A DNA stretch of 11,309 bases from Draconibacterium sp. (GCA_015493625.1 WGCT01000505.1:1-11309); one strand, 5' to 3'. Shown: positions 1 to 7,700, counted from the stretch's first letter. The notes: generated by a model from the sequence alone, not told the origin. Translations and numbers: made by a program.

Positions 1-2036
1 AACTTCAAAAAAAAACGGGAACTAATTTTTCCTATTCGGCAGTGAAATCGCTACTCGAGAAAAATCTGATTTTTGTTGAAGAAAAAGTAACCTCGAAATA
101 CAAACCAAAAACAGAAACATTTGTTCGCTTTCATTCAAAAATTGAAACCGAGGTAATTTTAAACGAAAAAATTCAAACGTTAAAAAGGGCAAAAAAACAA
201 CTCGCCCTGCTTGTCCATTTTTGTGAAAAAACCAATGCTTTCAATACAAATCAAACTCCTTTCATTTCGAAAAAAGAGTTACTCGAAGGAACAAATTTCA
301 GCAGTACACTTGTTTCTGAACTGGCAAAAAAAGATATCCTCACCCAGTTTCAACAACAAGTTTCGCGAATTGAAAAGAGCGAAGACAGTCAGGTTGATAT
401 TAACCTGTTAAATCAATATCAGGCCGAAGCACTCTCTGAAATTAAAACAGCTTTCGAAACCAAACAGGTTACTTTAATACACGGAATAACCGCAAGCGGA
501 AAAACCGAAATATACATTCATTTAATCGATGAAGCATTAAAAAAAGGAGAGCAGGCACTTTACCTTGTTCCCGAAATTGCCCTTACAACACAGATTGTAA
601 AACGGCTAAAAAGTGTTTTTGGAGAACGGGTCGGAATTTATCATTCGAAACTCAACAGCCAGGAACGGGTCGAGATTTGGAAGAAAGTTCTACAATTTCA
701 ACAAAACCCTGCGAAAGGATATCAGGTAGTTTTGGGAGCACGTTCGGCAGTTTTCCTCCCTTTTTCAAATTTAGGAATGATTATCGTTGACGAAGAGCAT
801 GAAAACTCGTTTAAACAATTCGACCCGGCACCGCGCTACAATGCCCGCGACATGGCGGTTATTCTTGGGTTTCAGAACAAGGCCAAAGTTTTGTTGGGGT
901 CGGCAACACCATCGTTAGACAGTTACTACAACGCAATAAAAAATAAATATGCACTGGTGAATTTAACAAAACGGCACCATAATGTTGAACTGCCCGAAAT
1001 AATAATTGCCGATGTAAAACGTGCCTATAAACGCAAAGAGATGCACGCCTTTCTTTCGCCCGAACTTTACGAATTAATTGAAAGCGCACTAGAAAAAAAC
1101 GAGCAGGTTATTCTTTTTCAAAACCGGCGCGGATACTCACCTTTTGTCGAATGCTTTTCGTGTGGATGGATTCCAAAATGCCAAAACTGCGACGTTAGTT
1201 TAACGTATCACAAATACAAAAAACGACTTACCTGCCACTATTGTGGCTACAGCCGGCAACTACACGAAACATGTGACAACTGCGGTTCGGCGGAGGTGAA
1301 AACCCGTGGTTTTGGTACCGAAAAAATTGAAAGCGAATTGAAATCACTCTTTCGGAATGCACGAATTGCACGTATGGATTTAGACACAACACGAACAAAA
1401 AATGCATTCGAAAAAATTGTGTTGAACATAGAAAACAGAAAGACCGATATTTTAGTGGGCACTCAAATGGTTACAAAAGGTCTCGACTTTGAACATGTAA
1501 ATGTTGTGGGTATTTTAAACGCCGACAACTTGATAAATTTCCCCGATTTCAGGGCACACGAAAGAGCGTTTCAGCTTATATCGCAGGTAAGCGGACGAGC
1601 AGGCAGGAAACACGGACGCGGAAAAGTTGTTATTCAAACATCGCAACCCGAGCATCCGTTAATTCAAATTATTCAAAATCAAGACTACACCAAGCTGTTG
1701 CAAATGCAGTTCGAAGAACGCCAACTTTTTAAATACCCACCCTTTTACCGGCTGATAAAAATTACGGTTAAACATAAAAATATTAATACGGTTGAACGCG
1801 CTTCGGAACAATTGGGAGAAGAGCTGCGTAAAAGCAAGCTATTTATTGTTTTAGGTCCCGAATTTCCGTTAATCAGCCGAATTCAACTTTGGCATCAGAA
1901 AGAGCTTTGGCTGAAAATAGACAGGAAACAGAACCTCGATTCGGTTAAAAGCTTTGTTTTGCAAGCCATAGAAAAAGTAAAGCACCTCCCTGCAAACAGC
2001 AGCAGCCAAATTAATATTGATGTTGATCCGTTGTAA
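1..2036 (+). CDS. priA: Primosomal replication restart helicase PriA, 5' end cut by window edge
   Basis: PriA is a 3'-5' DNA helicase that rebuilds the replisome at stalled or repaired forks. The reading frame is open from nucleotide 3 to the stop at 2034-2036, so the GTG at 42 is very unlikely to be the start; about 150 N-terminal codons (the 3'-end-binding domain and part of the winged helix) should lie to the left. Counting from codon 42, I see Walker A GITASGKT at 148-155, the DEEH box at 250-253, GSATPS at 286-291, and eight cysteines (371, 374, 380, 383, 398, 401, 411, 414) that form the two zinc sites typical of PriA. Helicase motifs V and VI follow (GTQMVTKGLDF 473-483; QVSGRAGR 515-522). 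The C-terminal domain is complete. No defect is seen in the visible part. The identification is firm; only the true start is unseen. Confidence 0.96.
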   Translation, partial: LQKKTGTNFSYSAVKSLLEKNLIFVEEKVTSKYKPKTETFVRFHSKIETEVILNEKIQTLKRAKKQLALLVHFCEKTNAFNTNQTPFISKKELLEGTNFSSTLVSELAKKDILTQFQQQVSRIEKSEDSQVDINLLNQYQAEALSEIKTAFETKQVTLIHGITASGKTEIYIHLIDEALKKGEQALYLVPEIALTTQIVKRLKSVFGERVGIYHSKLNSQERVEIWKKVLQFQQNPAKGYQVVLGARSAVFLPFSNLGMIIVDEEHENSFKQFDPAPRYNARDMAVILGFQNKAKVLLGSATPSLDSYYNAIKNKYALVNLTKRHHNVELPEIIIADVKRAYKRKEMHAFLSPELYELIESALEKNEQVILFQNRRGYSPFVECFSCGWIPKCQNCDVSLTYHKYKKRLTCHYCGYSRQLHETCDNCGSAEVKTRGFGTEKIESELKSLFRNARIARMDLDTTRTKNAFEKIVLNIENRKTDILVGTQMVTKGLDFEHVNVVGILNADNLINFPDFRAHERAFQLISQVSGRAGRKHGRGKVVIQTSQPEHPLIQIIQNQDYTKLLQMQFEERQLFKYPPFYRLIKITVKHKNINTVERASEQLGEELRKSKLFIVLGPEFPLISRIQLWHQKELWLKIDRKQNLDSVKSFVLQAIEKVKHLPANSSSQINIDVDPL

Positions 2037-2099
2037 GTAGTTGTTATTGTTATGCCCCAAATTTGTTACAATCAAAGAACTGATTCTACTGATTTTTTA

Positions 2100-2107
2100 T
2101 AGATTTG
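2100..2107 (+). promoter_or_regulatory. Candidate -7 promoter box for rfaE1
   Basis: The sequence TAGATTTG matches the Bacteroidota -7 consensus TAnnTTTG exactly and ends 20 nt before the GTG start. I see no TTTG -33 element at the expected 17-23 nt distance upstream, so the call rests on the -7 box and its position in the priA-rfaE1 gap. Confidence 0.5.
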
Positions 2108-2127
2108 CATCACAAAGTATTTATTGA

Positions 2128-3123
2128 GTGAATAAAACTGATGTAAAAAAGATTTTCGATGAGTTCGAGCAGATGCACGTTATAGTTGTTGGCGATGCAA
2201 TGGTTGATACTTATATGTGGGGGAAAGTTGAACGGATGTCGCCCGAAGCACCTGTTCCGGTTGTTTCGATAACAAAACGCGAAAATCGGCTTGGCGGAGC
2301 TGCCAATGTTTCGTTAAATGTTAAAGCTCTCGGTGCTACTCCTTATCTGTTTTCGGTTATCGGCAACGATGAAAAAGGGCGGAAATTCAAAAAACTTCTT
2401 GAAAAAAGAGACCTCTCAAACAAGGGGATTTTTATCGATGAAACACGAAAAACAACGGTAAAAAACCGGGTCATCAGTAACGGGAGACACATTGCACGTA
2501 TCGACGAGGAGTCGACAGATTTTATTGAACCGGAAATGGAGGCAACGCTAATTGCTGCCATTACTAAACTAATTGAAGAACAACCAATTAGTGTTATTGT
2601 TTTTGTTGATTACGACAAAGGAGTAATTACAAAAAAAGTGTTCGATACCATTAATAACCTGGCACATAAAAAGGGAATTCCTACGGCAGTCGACCCGAAA
2701 AAACGAAACTTTTTTAACTATAAAAATGTAACATTATTTAAACCTAATTTCAAAGAGTTTTCAGAGGGTACCGGACTTCAGTTAAAAAAAGGTGATTTGG
2801 AAGCGTTAAAAGTTGCCGCTAACAATTTTAAAAAGAGACAAAATTTAAAACTCATTTTCATTACCCTTTCCGAACTTGGAGTATTTATCAGCAATGGCGT
2901 AAGCAAACAATATTTTCCGGCAGTAATACGCTATATTGCCGATGTTTCGGGAGCCGGCGATACAGTAATTAGTGTGGCAAGTTTAGCTGTGGCAGCACAA
3001 CTCGACCCAAAAATAATGGCTTTAATGTCGAACTTAGCAGGAGGTTTGGTTTGCGAAAAAGTGGGCGTGGTTCCTATCGACAAAAAACTACTTAAAAAAG
3101 AGATGGAAGCACAAAAAATTTAA
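2128..3123 (+). CDS. rfaE1: D-glycero-beta-D-manno-heptose-7-phosphate kinase (RfaE1/HldA type, PfkB family)
   Basis: This cytoplasmic sugar kinase is predicted to phosphorylate heptose 7-phosphate at C1 on the route to ADP-heptose for the LPS inner core. The PfkB/ribokinase fold is shown by GGAAN at residues 56-60, DYDKG at 161-165, VDPKKRN at 188-194, KPNFKE at 205-210 and the catalytic loop DVSGAGD at 272-278, with D278 the expected base. The N-terminal run MSPEAPVPVV (37-46) is typical of RfaE1 rather than ribokinase. At 331 aa it has only the kinase half of bifunctional HldE; the adenylyltransferase must be a separate gene outside this window. The start is a GTG: an in-frame TGA directly precedes it (2125-2127), and the next ATG (codon 16) would remove residues normally present in the family. 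It stands alone between priA and parA. A related PfkB sugar kinase is the main alternative. Confidence 0.88.
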   Translation: MNKTDVKKIFDEFEQMHVIVVGDAMVDTYMWGKVERMSPEAPVPVVSITKRENRLGGAANVSLNVKALGATPYLFSVIGNDEKGRKFKKLLEKRDLSNKGIFIDETRKTTVKNRVISNGRHIARIDEESTDFIEPEMEATLIAAITKLIEEQPISVIVFVDYDKGVITKKVFDTINNLAHKKGIPTAVDPKKRNFFNYKNVTLFKPNFKEFSEGTGLQLKKGDLEALKVAANNFKKRQNLKLIFITLSELGVFISNGVSKQYFPAVIRYIADVSGAGDTVISVASLAVAAQLDPKIMALMSNLAGGLVCEKVGVVPIDKKLLKKEMEAQKI

Positions 3124-3208
3124 CTCTCTTTTCGCCTAAATAACAACTGTTTACCAAAACAAGTATCGTCCAAACCTAAAAAAATTAAAGAGGTTTCTTC
3201 TAAATTAT

Positions 3209-3216
3209 TAACTTTG
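3209..3216 (+). promoter_or_regulatory. Candidate -7 promoter box for parA-parB
   Basis: TAACTTTG matches TAnnTTTG and ends 29 nt before the parA ATG. No convincing -33 TTTG lies at the usual distance. A short inverted repeat (AAACCT 3172-3177 / AGGTTT 3191-3196) sits just upstream; it could be a weak rfaE1 terminator or chance. Confidence 0.5.
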
Positions 3217-3245
3217 AAACCATTCAATAAAAATTATTAGTGTAG

Positions 3246-4049
3246 ATGGGAAAAATAATATCGTTGGCAAACCAAAAAGGAGGCGTTGGAAAAACAACAA
3301 CAACAATTAATCTTGCTGCCAGTTTAGCTGTTTTAGAGAAAAAAGTACTAATTATTGATGCCGACCCACAAGCCAACTCAACTTCAGGTTTTGGGTTCGA
3401 TGTACGAAATGTGCAATCGAGCATTTACGAATGCATTGTTGATGAAGTTCCGGCCGAAAAAGTTATTTTAAAAACGGAAATTGCAAACCTCGATTTAATT
3501 CCTTCGCATATCGATTTGGTGGGTGCCGAAATTGAGATGCTGAATTTGCCAAACCGCGAAAAAGTTTTAAAAAATGCACTCGAACAGGTGAAAGAGCAAT
3601 ACGATTTTATTTTTATCGACTGCTCACCGTCGTTGGGGTTAATTACTGTAAATGCGTTAACAGCTTCTGACTCGATTATTATTCCGGTTCAGTGCGAGTA
3701 TTTTGCATTAGAAGGATTGGGAAAATTATTAAATACCATAAAAATAATTCAAAACAGGTTAAATAAAAACCTCGAAATAGAAGGGTTCTTATTGACTATG
3801 TTCGATGGCCGTTTAAACCTTTCGAATCAAGTTTACGAAGAGGTAAAACGCCATTTTCAGGAGATGGTTTTCGATACGGTAATTCAACGAAATGTAAAAT
3901 TAAGTGAAGCTCCAAGCTATGGAAAGCCCGCTATTTTATACGATGCAAGCTCGAAAGGCGCAATAAATCATATGAATTTGGCACGCGAAATATTACAGCG
4001 AAATTCGATGACACAGATTTCGCAAGAGAAAAATGTTGTAATTAATTAA
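3246..4049 (+). CDS. parA: Chromosome partitioning ATPase ParA (Soj)
   Basis: ParA/Soj ATPases bind DNA nonspecifically as ATP dimers and, with ParB-parS complexes, move newly copied origins apart. Visible motifs are the deviant Walker A KGGVGKTT (11-18) with the signature lysine, Walker A' DADPQ (38-42), Walker B FIFIDCSPS (121-129), and the late conserved run NVKLSEAPSYGKP (216-228). The length, 267 aa, is normal for the chromosomal class without an N-terminal DNA-binding domain. ATG at 3246 directly yields the canonical MGKIISLANQKGG start. The stop lies 5 bp before parB, so the two are almost surely one transcript. The pairing with parB and the housekeeping neighbours favour a chromosomal rather than a plasmid copy. 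Confidence 0.96.
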   Translation: MGKIISLANQKGGVGKTTTTINLAASLAVLEKKVLIIDADPQANSTSGFGFDVRNVQSSIYECIVDEVPAEKVILKTEIANLDLIPSHIDLVGAEIEMLNLPNREKVLKNALEQVKEQYDFIFIDCSPSLGLITVNALTASDSIIIPVQCEYFALEGLGKLLNTIKIIQNRLNKNLEIEGFLLTMFDGRLNLSNQVYEEVKRHFQEMVFDTVIQRNVKLSEAPSYGKPAILYDASSKGAINHMNLAREILQRNSMTQISQEKNVVIN

Positions 4050-4054
4050 AAGTT

Positions 4055-4918
4055 ATGGGAAAAAGGAGTGTGTTAGGAAGAGGACTGGGAGCGCTGATTG
4101 ATGATGCCGAAAAAATGCAGGCAAGCGCCGGAGTTAACGAAATTGAAATAAGCAAAATAGAGGTCAATCCTTTTCAGCCCCGTACAAATTTCGACGAGGG
4201 GGCATTGAAAGAATTAGCAGCCTCGATTCGCGAGATTGGGTTAATTCAACCCATAACACTGCGTAAAATTGATGACGAGAGATACCAGATTATTGCCGGA
4301 GAACGACGTTTTAGAGCGGCTCAACTGGCCGGCCTCGAATCAATTCCATCGTACATTCGAAAAGCAAAAGACGATGGAATGCTCGAAATGGCTCTGGTTG
4401 AAAACATTCAACGCGAAGATTTAGATGCCATTGAGATTGCAATGAGTTACCAGCGCCTGATGGACGAGCTGGAGTTTACTCAGGAAGAACTTAGTACGCG
4501 GGTGGGGAAACAGCGCTCGACTATTGCCAACTATTTACGCCTTTTAAAACTACCTGCAATTGTGCAAAAAGGACTGATTGACAAACAAATTTCGATGGGG
4601 CATGCACGGGCAATAATTAATATTAGCGAACCCGAAACCCAAATAATGATTTTCGACCAGATTAGAAAGCATGGATTATCAGTCCGTAAAGTAGAAGAGA
4701 TTGTTCGTAATTTAAACACAGATAAATCGGAAAGCTCATTGGAAAAGAGACTAAAGTTTCCGAAAAAATACCAAAGTATAAAAAAGCAGCTCGAGAAAAT
4801 TATTAAGTCGCAAATTAACTTTACAATAAACGAAAAAGGACGAGGGAAAATTACCATTCCGTTTAAATCGGAAAAAGAGCTGGAACAAATTGTTAAAAGA
4901 TTTGAAAATAAAAAATAA
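4055..4918 (+). CDS. parB: Chromosome partitioning protein ParB (Spo0J)
   Basis: ParB is a CTP-dependent clamp that loads at parS sites near the origin, spreads along DNA and stimulates ParA. The N-terminal run LGRGLGALI (7-15) is the usual ParA-stimulating segment. The ParB/Srx domain carries GERRFRA (82-88), the arginine-rich nucleotide and clamp motif, and ENIQRE (116-121). A helix-turn-helix for parS recognition follows at about 141-166 (LSTRVGKQRSTIANYLRLLKLP region), and the C-terminal 50 residues resemble the dimerisation domain (KITIPFKSEKELEQIVKRF, 265-283). The length, 287 aa, is normal. I found no parS-like site (TGTTNCACGTGNAACA) in the window, so its targets are elsewhere. Confidence 0.96.
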   Translation: MGKRSVLGRGLGALIDDAEKMQASAGVNEIEISKIEVNPFQPRTNFDEGALKELAASIREIGLIQPITLRKIDDERYQIIAGERRFRAAQLAGLESIPSYIRKAKDDGMLEMALVENIQREDLDAIEIAMSYQRLMDELEFTQEELSTRVGKQRSTIANYLRLLKLPAIVQKGLIDKQISMGHARAIINISEPETQIMIFDQIRKHGLSVRKVEEIVRNLNTDKSESSLEKRLKFPKKYQSIKKQLEKIIKSQINFTINEKGRGKITIPFKSEKELEQIVKRFENKK

Positions 4919-4954
4919 AACCTGAACTTCACTCTAAATCTAAGTGTAATATTC

Positions 4955-4962
4955 TATTTTTG
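4955..4962 (+). promoter_or_regulatory. Candidate -7 promoter box for DUF5683-mltD
   Basis: TATTTTTG followed by GC is a close match to the Bacteroidota -7 element and ends 16 nt before the GTG start. It lies in the 60-bp gap after parB, suggesting the downstream pair can be transcribed independently of parAB. No -33 TTTG is visible. Confidence 0.5.
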
Positions 4963-4978
4963 CGCAAAATAACAGTGT

Positions 4979-5599
4979 GTGATAAAAGGTAAAAATTTTC
5001 TGAAATATTGTATAATCCTCCTCTTTATTCTATTGGGAAGCAACCTGAAAGCACAAACTATTTTGTCAGATTCGACAACTATTCATGCGCTTCCCAAAAA
5101 TGCCGAAGAGATTCATTCGCCTAAAAAAGCTGCAATTTACTCGGCTATCCTGCCGGGGTGGGGACAAGCATACAACAAAAAATATTGGAAAATACCGTTA
5201 ATTTATGTTGGGTTCGGAACAATCGGATATTTTATTGGTTGGAACAACAAAAACTATAAAGTGTTAAAACTTGCCTACAGCGACCTGACCGATGGCGACG
5301 ACAGCACTAACTCGTACCTTGATTTAGATGCTGCAAAATATTACAATTTAGACAACCCCGACGAGCGTAATAAATTTAAAAACGGACTGAATAAACAACA
5401 AAATTACTACAGACGAAACCGCGATTTACTTATTATTAGTATGGTAGGGTTTTATGGGCTGAATATTATTGACGCAAGTGTCGACGCACACCTTTTTGAT
5501 TTCGACATTAGCGAAGACCTTTCGTTTAACTGGCAACCCTCGATGCTTACTGTTGACGACCAACTGGTGTATGGTTTTAACTGCACATTTAAATTTTAA
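4979..5599 (+). CDS. DUF5683 family membrane protein, function unknown
   Basis: The 206-residue product begins with a hydrophobic signal segment (about 8-20) and a plausible signal peptidase site after LKA (residue 25). The core begins at about residue 48 with HSPKKAAIYSAILPGWGQAY, the hallmark of DUF5683, a domain widespread in Bacteroidota and of no known activity. Hydrophobic stretches at about 72-88 and 149-166 may be membrane segments; an acidic and asparagine-rich stretch (101-140) lies between them. The start is GTG: an in-frame TAA at 4970-4972 closes the frame upstream, and starting later would lose the signal peptide. It ends 4 bp before the mltD-like gene, so the two are probably co-expressed, which hints at an envelope or cell-wall role. 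That role is inference from position only. Confidence 0.85.
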   Translation: MIKGKNFLKYCIILLFILLGSNLKAQTILSDSTTIHALPKNAEEIHSPKKAAIYSAILPGWGQAYNKKYWKIPLIYVGFGTIGYFIGWNNKNYKVLKLAYSDLTDGDDSTNSYLDLDAAKYYNLDNPDERNKFKNGLNKQQNYYRRNRDLLIISMVGFYGLNIIDASVDAHLFDFDISEDLSFNWQPSMLTVDDQLVYGFNCTFKF

Positions 5600-5603
5600 T
5601 TGA

Positions 5604-7247
5604 ATGAAAACTCAATACAAAATTCTGTTGCTGCTTTTAATCACACTTTTTGGGGGTGCTTATTCCGGCTATTCACAAAATGCATATCCAACGTTATTTG
5701 CACAGCCCGACAGCCTAATCGGACAAACAGAGCCCACCAATGCGACCGATCGAATTTGCGATACAACATATACTACCGGCCCGGACATCGACGATAATGT
5801 AAACTCAATTTTTGCCGACCAGCTCGATAGTTTAACCAGCTCGTGGCAAATAAGAGAAGCTTACAAATTAGATTCAACAGATGTTGATTTTAGCGAGTGG
5901 TTTCCGCGAAATCTGCCCGACTCGGTTTATATTCAGCGATTAATGCAAGCCGAACAGGTTGTCGATTTATCGTATAATAAAATAGTAAGAAAGTACATTA
6001 TTATGTACACCGAACGGAGAAGAAACCAGGTTGAAGTAATGCTCGGCCTCTCCTCCTATTATTTCCCCATTTTCGAAGAAGCTTTAGACCGCTACAATTT
6101 ACCGTTGGAATTAAAATACCTTTCTATTATTGAGTCGGCACTTAATCCTGTTGCGCGTTCAAGAGCCGGAGCAAACGGGTTGTGGCAATTTATGTACGGC
6201 ACCGGAAAGAATTTAAAGCTCGAAATAACATCGTTTGTCGACGAGCGCCGCGACCCGGTAAAATCAACCGATGCCGCCGCCCGCTATTTAAAACAGTTGT
6301 ATTCGATTTATGGTAACTGGCAACTGGCAATTGCTGCATATAATTGTGGGCCGGGCAATGTAAACCGGGCAATCAGACGCTCGGGGGGCAAACAAAATTA
6401 CTGGGATATTTACTACCGTCTTCCACGCGAAACACGTGGTTATGTTCCGGCTTTTATAGCTGCACTATATGCTTTTGAGTTCTCGAAAGAGCACAATTTG
6501 CAACCTCGTCTTCCCGGAATTTCGTTAACCACCGATACCATTATGGTAAACCGCTATTTGCATTTCGACCAAATTGCAGCAACATTAAACATAAAAAAAG
6601 ATGAGATTCGTGCATTAAATCCAATGTACAGACGCGATGTAATCCCGGCCAACAAAACTAAATCGTACCCGCTTGTTCTTTCGCAGGAAAAAACAATGGA
6701 CTTTATTGATTTGGACACTGCCGTTTTTGCTTACCAACGCGAAAAGTTTTTCCCGAATAATACGCTAAAAAAACCAACCGAAAGCTCGGGAGGTTATTTT
6801 ACGCCGGTTGACGTAAAAGGAAAAGCTAAAGTTTATTACAAGGTAAAGCCGGGCGACAATGTTGGTTTTATTTCCGCGTGGTTTAGGGTACGTGCATCCG
6901 ATTTACGATATTGGAATAACATTCATCGGAATTTAATAAGAGCCGGACAAAAACTGGTTGTTTATGTCCCCGAGAAACAGAAAGCGAAATATGCAAAAGT
7001 GAATAAAATGTCGTTTGCACAAAAACAGGCAATGATTGGGAAAACGAGCAGTTCGTCGAAAAAAGTAAAAGCAAAAACGCTCGACTCGAATTATGTCTAT
7101 TATAAAGTTAAGAAAGGCGATACACTTTGGGAAATTTCGCAAAAATATGCAGGAATAAGTTCCAACGAAATTATGCGCTTAAACAAACTCAAAAACGACC
7201 ACAGTTTATACATTGGACAGCAACTTAAAATTAAACGAAAAATGTAG
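5604..7247 (+). CDS. mltD: MltD-like lytic murein transglycosylase with LysM domains
   Basis: Predicted periplasmic enzyme that cleaves the MurNAc-GlcNAc bond of peptidoglycan to give 1,6-anhydro-MurNAc ends. A signal peptide (1-24, cleavage near GYS-QN) is followed by an acidic linker. The SLT/goose-lysozyme-type domain spans about 155-295: the catalytic glutamate is E177 in ESALNP, followed by GLWQFM (192-197) and AYNCGPGNV (245-253). A degenerate LysM-like stretch occurs at about 316-360. Clear LysM peptidoglycan-binding modules lie at 409-456 (YYKVKPGD) and 498-544 (YYKVKKGDTLWEIS), separated by a lysine- and serine-rich linker. There is no lipobox cysteine at the signal-peptide end, unlike E. 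coli MltD, so it is probably soluble in the periplasm. The length, 547 aa, is normal for the group. Confidence 0.93.
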   Translation: MKTQYKILLLLLITLFGGAYSGYSQNAYPTLFAQPDSLIGQTEPTNATDRICDTTYTTGPDIDDNVNSIFADQLDSLTSSWQIREAYKLDSTDVDFSEWFPRNLPDSVYIQRLMQAEQVVDLSYNKIVRKYIIMYTERRRNQVEVMLGLSSYYFPIFEEALDRYNLPLELKYLSIIESALNPVARSRAGANGLWQFMYGTGKNLKLEITSFVDERRDPVKSTDAAARYLKQLYSIYGNWQLAIAAYNCGPGNVNRAIRRSGGKQNYWDIYYRLPRETRGYVPAFIAALYAFEFSKEHNLQPRLPGISLTTDTIMVNRYLHFDQIAATLNIKKDEIRALNPMYRRDVIPANKTKSYPLVLSQEKTMDFIDLDTAVFAYQREKFFPNNTLKKPTESSGGYFTPVDVKGKAKVYYKVKPGDNVGFISAWFRVRASDLRYWNNIHRNLIRAGQKLVVYVPEKQKAKYAKVNKMSFAQKQAMIGKTSSSSKKVKAKTLDSNYVYYKVKKGDTLWEISQKYAGISSNEIMRLNKLKNDHSLYIGQQLKIKRKM

Positions 7248-7355
7248 CTTTCCCCCGGTTTAATAATGAAGTTGTTTTTCAAAATATGCTGAAAATAGGA
7301 TCACATTAAAGTCTTGTGGGGAATGAAGCGAGAAACTATTGTGAAAGAATGATAC

Positions 7356-7411
7356 AAACCTTATTCTTCGGTTCTAAAGCTTAGTCGCCAATTTTGCCAA
7401 TAAGGTTTTTT
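7356..7411 (+). terminator. Inverted repeat followed by a T-run, candidate terminator of DUF5683-mltD
   Basis: AAACCTTATT (7356-7365) and AATAAGGTTT (7399-7408) form a perfect 10-bp stem, and six consecutive T residues (7406-7411) overlap the 3' arm and extend past it. The 33-nt loop contains a small second hairpin, CTAA-AGC-TTAG (7374-7384). The T-run favours plus-strand termination, 109 bp after the mltD stop. The large loop is unusual for a simple terminator, so a structured RNA element is a real alternative. Confidence 0.45.
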
Positions 7412-7512
7412 ATAAACAGATAATGTAACCTCAAACGTGTATTTTTCACAACTTTTTAAATTGATCCTGAAAATCATTTTAAAAATTACTAAAATCAAAA
7501 ATAGTACAGTTT

Positions 7513-7550
7513 AAAAACAAAACAGCCCGCCTGTTTCCAGAGCGAGCTGT
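7513..7550 (-). terminator. Intrinsic terminator with GAAA tetraloop, minus strand
   Basis: Positions 7542-7550 (GCGAGCTGT) pair with 7522-7530 (ACAGCCCGC), and CAG (7538-7540) pairs with CTG (7531-7533) around the four-base loop 7534-7537, with a single bulge at 7541. On the plus strand one position is a C-A mismatch (7527/7545); on the minus strand it becomes a G-U wobble, the loop becomes GAAA (a GNRA tetraloop), and the stem is followed by TTTGTTTTT. All three asymmetries favour a minus-strand RNA. Confidence 0.72.
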
Positions 7551-7590
7551 AGGATTTAATAATCCCGAATTGATTTGTGTTAAACACAAA
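7513..7590 (-). ncRNA. Candidate minus-strand small RNA of about 75-80 nt
   Basis: Read on the minus strand, the segment begins with a near-perfect hairpin (7590-7574, a TTTGTG stem), followed by a 5-bp hairpin GGATT-ATTA-AATCC (7565-7552) and a strong intrinsic terminator (7550-7513). A promoter-like -33/-7 pair lies just upstream (7624-7593). Every neighbouring gene is on the plus strand and the nearest minus-strand upstream sequence is the mnmA start, so this terminator would have no purpose unless a short minus-strand RNA is made here. The family is not recognised; it does not resemble tRNA, SRP RNA or 6S RNA in size or motif. The exact 5' end is uncertain by several bases. Confidence 0.5.
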
Positions 7591-7592
7591 GC

Positions 7593-7624
7593 CAAAGTAA
7601 ATACTTCTTTTATTTTGAAACAAA
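7593..7624 (-). promoter_or_regulatory. Candidate -33/-7 promoter for the minus-strand small RNA
   Basis: On the minus strand TTTG (7624-7621) is followed after 20 nt by TTACTTTG (7600-7593), one mismatch from TAnnTTTG. The spacing lies within the range reported for Bacteroidota housekeeping promoters. Transcription would start near 7590-7586, at the edge of the first hairpin. This is the only box in the window with both elements. Confidence 0.45.
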
Positions 7625-7688
7625 TTATTTTAGCAATATCATTCTATTTTTTTTAATATAAAAATAGACAAATAACACTATTACTTCT

Positions 7689-7696
7689 TATTTTTG
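7689..7696 (+). promoter_or_regulatory. Candidate -7 promoter box abutting the mnmA start
   Basis: TATTTTTG followed by CC matches TAnnTTTG and ends only 4 nt before the mnmA ATG. With the usual -7 geometry, transcription would begin at or within a few bases of the start codon, giving a leaderless or nearly leaderless mRNA. No -33 TTTG is present; TAGACA lies at 7665-7670. Confidence 0.45.
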
Positions 7697-7700
7697 CCAA

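Larger units (their letters stand above)
7248..7700. other. 453-bp gap without a protein gene
   Basis: No ORF here has coding character in either strand. From left to right it holds about 100 bp of unremarkable sequence, an inverted repeat with a T-run (7356-7411), about 100 bp of AT-rich sequence in which I see nothing, a candidate minus-strand small RNA with its own terminator and promoter (7513-7624), and the AT-rich upstream region of mnmA. Confidence 0.75.

Noticed and set aside
42..44. GTG as the true start of priA
   Set aside because: The frame is open to the left edge, and starting here would remove the N-terminal domains normal for PriA.
3172..3196. AAACCT/AGGTTT inverted repeat as an rfaE1 terminator
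   Set aside because: The 6-bp AT-rich stem is followed by a mixed CTTCT rather than a T-run, so it is too weak to annotate as a terminator.
4531..4932. 133-codon minus-strand frame opposite parB
   Set aside because: It lies wholly across a well-conserved gene, is rich in Phe, Ile and Ser from AT-rich antisense codons, and matches nothing I recognise.
5600..5797. 65-codon plus-strand frame overlapping the mltD start
   Set aside because: It is an out-of-frame shadow of the signal peptide and linker of the transglycosylase gene.
6433..6438. CACGTG core inside mltD as a possible parS site
   Set aside because: The flanks read AAA and GTT rather than GTTN and NAAC, so the full 16-bp parS palindrome is absent; the core arises from the codons of a conserved enzyme segment.
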